DNA of 21,368 nt, taken from Lingula anatina (Eukaryota > Brachiopoda > Lingulata > Lingulida > Lingulidae). Under the pieces are notes generated by a model. That model saw nothing but the letters and a program-made list of their open reading frames with translations. It ran no database searches and had not been told where the DNA came from. The stretch is taken from positions 208,388 through 229,755 of the forward strand of contig NW_019775626.1 in the NCBI RefSeq assembly GCF_001039355.2, given 5' to 3'. How positions within the stretch are numbered: the stretch's first letter is position 1; every line of letters begins with the position of its first letter. This document shows positions 17,161-21,368 of this stretch, in pieces. The position numbers and the translations under genes are program-made.

Positions 17161-19092
17161 ACTCTTTGTTCATATGTCTGTAAGAATATCCTGTTTACAA
17201 CTGATGTGCTTGACCCTAATCCAGTATTATTATATAAGTGTACTAAGTATATCTAAGTGATGCCCCTGGTCACGCTGTAGATGTGTGCATTTTAATTGGT
17301 TTTCGGTTGATTTTCAACTAGACGGAGCCGCAAAAGCAACACCATTCAAAGGCTATCAATAGTACAAAAATCGATAACCGTTCAATATTCGATGCTGCTT
17401 GTCGAGTCAGTTCAATTCAAGATTAGATGAAGGTCTAGCTGCAGAAATCACGGACCTCCTGTTTTCAGTTGCAATCAGTAAACTAGCGTCCACCGAACTG
17501 ATTTTAACTGAATTTTAACGGCGCCGTGGTCCTTTACTAAAACATTTGCCAAAGCAGAGAAATGACTGTCCATACAGTATGTAGGCCTACCCATGCGTGT
17601 TCCCAGCCGTTAGCCTTTTGTTTTGTGCTCATTGAAGTCACTGTCACAGTCAGAATCGAATCTGTTCCCAACGCTCAAACAGATGCACTTTTTCACTCTT
17701 TTCTCTGCAACTTTTGTCCACAGTTTATGTTGATGTCATGACGTTAGGCGTTGCGCGCCAGTCTAAGCCTTGGTGAATATGCAGCGCTGGCAAGGAAGCA
17801 CGTTTAAACAGCTAGGCCTAGTGTCTCGTTTCAAGAACGCAGATCGACCTCGGCCTGTGATTGACAATGACGCAGAATGCAGCAGTAAGACTCCGGTCAC
17901 GTCCTGTCAGCGGCTTTCCCCTCTAAATAGGCCTATACCCGTATTCGAGATGAAGATTACTGTTTTATGAATCAGTTAGGTTTTCAGGAAGTCTCGGGAC
18001 ACGACGGATACATGTAGCACAGTTTAGAGCCAGCAATTGTTGGTCGCAGTCAGGTACATGGAAATGGTAGACGCTAGTCTCAAATCTGACCTTCTACCCA
18101 AAGATACGCAAACCAACGGAAACAAATCTGCAAGGACCGACTAAGTACATTAGCAATCTAGTTAATATGGTGCATCCAATCTATTAGACGTTAAATATTA
18201 ACTAGTCGGGTCTCCAAAATTATGCTAATATTTATCTTTTACCGCGTAATTCTGACTGCATGGTATGTCACGAGCATGCAACCAAACGGCAGGGTGATGA
18301 GTAACAATAACTGTAATTATCTTAATGATAGTGAAAACACCTGATATTCGCCTAAATATTTCATTTGGAATCCCTGAATTATTCACCTACCGGTTTAAGC
18401 AGGTAGTGCATTTCTATAAGCATGCCCTTTTGTCCCTTAATGCGCTATACTTCACATGTGACATATTTTCTAGTTATCTGTATTAAGCAGGTTCACCGCA
18501 CGTGATGTTGAGGGGACGTTTGCTTAGATAAGGGCGTTCAGTTGGAGGGTCTGAGGTCACCGGGCACCTTCCACAGGAGAAGTGAATCGGTTAAAACTAA
18601 AATTTCTCAGTGAAATCACAGGGATTCTCGCACGCTTAAGGGAATCATTCGCTTTTTATACTAGTGTGCCAACGTTGAATTTGCTCTGCTTGCATGTCTT
18701 TTAGAGCTACCTGTCTTTCCAAATTTAGATCTTTGTAATGATTACCTCCCCCTCCCCCCCCCCAAAAAAAAGGAAAAAAAAAGAAAGATAATAACCTTTT
18801 TTAATTTCCTTCTGAAATGTACAGGAAGACATGGTCGTCTACTTAATTGGTCAACCATTCATAACTTACCTGTTTGATTATAAATGGCATAAAGGCTTGG
18901 ATTGAAATGCTATTTTATCGAGCAAAATTTCTTTCCGGATTGGATACCTTTAACCTTTGGTGTATTTATGGCATGGCAGGTGCAAATCCTTACCGCGGAA
19001 GCATTGGACGGTGGCGCCACCAAGAGTTTTTTATTATGAACCTTTTTGTCAGTGCCTTCATAAATGATGATTATGTCTTTCTAATACAGATT

Positions 19093-19095
19093 ATA

Positions 19096-19147
<52 letters not shown>

Positions 19148-19160
19148 GTAGTAGTAGTAG
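19093..19160. repeat. (AAT)n(AGT)n trinucleotide microsatellite
   Basis: About 17 AAT units followed by about five AGT units. A poly-Asn/poly-Ser reading frame through it is an artefact of the repeat. Confidence 0.97.
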
Positions 19161-20758
19161 ATGTGGGAGTAAAAGATAATACAGAAATAATAAGCTGTCG
19201 CATCAAAATACATTGGAGTGATTTGCTAATTACTCGAGCTGAAGACGTTACAGCAAAGTTATTTTAATGAAAACTGTAACATCGATTTCAAGCAGATCTC
19301 CAATATCAACACAGTTCTTACGCCTACTTTATAACAATAATCCGGCGCCCGGGAATTTTCTCAGAAGTCTTACTTCTGATTTCATCAGCAAAGAGGCGAA
19401 ATGATTTTTTTCATCAAACGAACATCGTTGTCATATCGATGTTATTATGAAAAACCGCTGGGTTGAAAGATTTAATAAAACGAAACAACGGGCTCAACGC
19501 TCCCAAACAAAAAATTAAAACCAAACACTGTTATGTGATAGTCCTCGTCGTCAACCACGCCTAATAATATAATGAAAGTACTTTAACGATACTTATCTAC
19601 CGAGTTACGTCGGAAACAGGTCACTATCTCAAGCAATGAAATAGAAATTAACGATCAACGCTTGGCCATCCTATCTGCAGCAGCAAGTGGTGTGGTAATT
19701 AAAGCAACAGAAAAGCAAGTCTGTGTTCTTAAAAGGTTAATTTTTATTACAATAATATGACAAGTGAGATAAGTACATGTTACCGTACATTTATGTCACG
19801 TAAAAGAGTAAAAAGCTGCTTTGCCAAAACAGATTGAGGCCTTTATATTATAACGTATCGAAACTACGTAAATCGCATCATATATCAATTTGTATCATTG
19901 AAAGGAAGGAAGGAATGTACAATGGTAGTTATTACTTACAGCCACACTTTCTTACTGAAAACATTCACGAATTTTACCTGTTTTTTTCGAAGCTGGTTGT
20001 GAGGTGAGGTACATGTAGTAGTAGCACAGGGTGGCTTATGTTAAGAAAGGGAAAGTATTCGACAAAGATTCTATTGACCATTTATACCCCCCCTCAAGTC
20101 ATTAATTCCAACCTTCCCTTCACAGTCTGCCTCACTAATGAGAATGGTCTATTTAAAGAGATACTTTGCACAGGTATGGTCTCACGAAAACCAACGCTTC
20201 TCACTGTTTCCAATCTCAAATTTCTAAGCAATCGTCAATAGGCCTACACATTACTGTGTCAAGACAATTTAACATTTTATATTATTAAAACTGAACACAA
20301 CAGTCTGTTCAATAATGGTAATATTATATATGTGTAAACCATGAGCAAATTGAATAAAATTACGTGTATATAGCTTATAGACTATCTTTCATTACACTTC
20401 TTGTAGAATTCTAGGTACTTATCCCAAAAAATATGTGACAAAAATGCAAAAATCAATAACTCTAGTGAAAAATAATCCTTGAAGTTTCGAAAAGCCGCTG
20501 TTCATTTTTCGAGTAAAACGTTCATTTTATTTAGCGTGAGCCGTGTCGATGGACTCTCGTTTTATATGAGATACGAATAAAGATTTTTTTAATGTAATTA
20601 GTGATTTGATGTTTTTTCTCGTTAACTGGGATTATTACCCTACTCCCCTTGGGGACCACACAAAATACACGCAAAAACGTACAGTATATGAAAAAACATA
20701 AAGCGCGAGTGCATGAGAACGTACAGAACGCTTCATTAATCATCCGTGGCAGGTAACG

Positions 20759-20975
20759 ACAGTCTTGTTAAGGTATTTCAATGACGCTGGCATTTTTCTT
20801 CTTGTGAAGGTACTCAAATGACGCTGGCTTTTTTCTATTCTTGTTGAGGTGTTCAAATGACGGTGGTTTGGAAATTTCTTGTCAAGCGATTCCAATTAGG
20901 GTGTTTTTGTATTTTCTTGTCGAATCATTCAAATAACGGTGGTTGTGTAACTTTTTTTTTTTGTGACGGTATTCT
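20759..20975. repeat. Degenerate minisatellite, about 40-bp unit, five to six copies
   Basis: Successive units share a TTCTTGT..AGGTATTCAA pattern followed by TGACGCTGG and a T-rich end. They start near 20763, 20800, 20837, 20876 and 20913, with a final partial copy (TTTGTGACGGTATTC) near 20958. Divergence grows toward the right end. No coding role is seen. Confidence 0.7.
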
Positions 20976-21368
20976 TCCACCTGACGTACTCACTTTATTT
21001 GTGACAGACAATCATTATCCGTGCATGTGCGTCAGTCGAAGCACTAATGAGTAAATAGGAAGACTGATGAAATGAACAGACAATGGGTCATTTTCTACAA
21101 TATTTTTAGGAACGAAGAAAGATATATTAACAGATGAAAAGATAAGGATCAAGAGGTAAACGACTGAAAGAAAATAAAAATGAATCAAAGCGACTAGCAA
21201 ACAATTAACTAACAGAGAACAAATGATATAAAATCCATAAATAATATATTCATGTATATCTCATTTTGATCAGTTTATGTTTGGAAAGTTATTGAACATA
21301 ATTGAGTAAACTTTAAAGAAATCCGTCACTGGTTGCTGAAATGATACTTCCACAATAAAAATATCCTC

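Larger units (their letters stand above)
17062..21368. other. 5' flank of SLC12A9, no gene recognised
   Basis: 4.3 kb with no supported coding region on either strand. Close to exon 1B are the purine-rich leader and a weak TATA-like TTATATAATA (coding strand, about 17228-17240). A CACGTG E-box is at 18499-18504. Farther out are a C-run followed by A-runs at about 18750-18785, an AAT/AGT microsatellite at 19093-19160, and a degenerate minisatellite at 20759-20975. Short open frames here match no family I know. Confidence 0.6.

Noticed and set aside
16928-17173. Lys/Arg-rich frame overlapping exon 1B in another frame, with an upstream ATG
   Set aside because: The basic part is the purine-rich leader and the rest is exon 1B out of frame; the homology to TM1 is only in the 1B frame. 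It could act as an overlapping upstream ORF, but there is no evidence for a product.
17770-17970. Plus-strand 66-codon frame in the 5' flank, possible divergent gene
   Set aside because: No domain, no following exon in phase recognised, and length within chance expectation.
18874-19179. 101-codon frame ending in poly-Asn/poly-Ser
   Set aside because: A third of it is the AAT/AGT microsatellite, and the rest resembles no known family.
1-21368. tRNA, rRNA, snRNA or other structured RNA genes
   Set aside because: No tRNA A/B box pair with a cloverleaf and no rRNA or snRNA core was recognised on either strand; a covariance-model scan would be decisive.

Overview
The window looks like a scaffold piece from an animal nuclear genome. 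Intron-split coding exons have GT...AG borders. The non-coding DNA is AT-rich and carries many microsatellites and several MITE-like inverted-repeat elements, and there is one ambiguous base at 14752. The protein is an animal cation-chloride cotransporter family member. The repeat landscape and the divergence from the vertebrate protein suggest a marine invertebrate, possibly an echinoderm, hemichordate or cephalochordate, but the phylum cannot be fixed by eye.

One gene is readable end to end on the minus strand: an orthologue of SLC12A9 (CCC-interacting protein / CIP1). Conserved residues, GT/AG borders and codon phase together rebuild eleven coding exons per transcript. In transcript order they are 13881-13425 (exon 1A), 10077-9943, 9088-8954, 8385-8228, 7078-6883, 6186-6076, 5644-5533, 5312-5155, 4925-4843, 4370-4053 and 3811-2654. 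All junction phases agree. The product is 1006 residues with a twelve-helix APC/SLC12 transport core and a C-terminal SLC12 domain carried almost wholly by the last exon.

The outstanding observation is a second first exon (1B, 17061-16719), 2.8 kb upstream of 1A. It has its own ATG after an in-frame stop, an unrelated cytosolic tail, and its own diverged copy of the first half of transmembrane helix 1. It ends at the homologous glycine, in the same phase 1, with a perfect AG/GTGAGT donor. The gene therefore appears to have two alternative promoters that swap the N-terminal tail and half of TM1, the helix that lines the ion sites in solved SLC12 structures. The 1B version has polar residues (Q, T, N, Q) where 1A has hydrophobic ones. 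The B product would be 968 residues.

Layout: 1-2653 is 3' flank with candidate polyadenylation signals and inverted-repeat elements. 2654-10077 holds exons 11 to 2; its introns contain a 660-bp foldback element, two copies of a short TIR element, and a 29-bp triplication of a splice donor. 10078-13424 is intron 1, rich in GT repeats. 13425-13881 is exon 1A, 13882-16718 separates the two first exons, and 16719-17061 is exon 1B. 17062-21368 is 5' flank with no recognised gene, an AAT microsatellite and a degenerate minisatellite. No RNA gene, CRISPR array or second protein-coding gene is supported.
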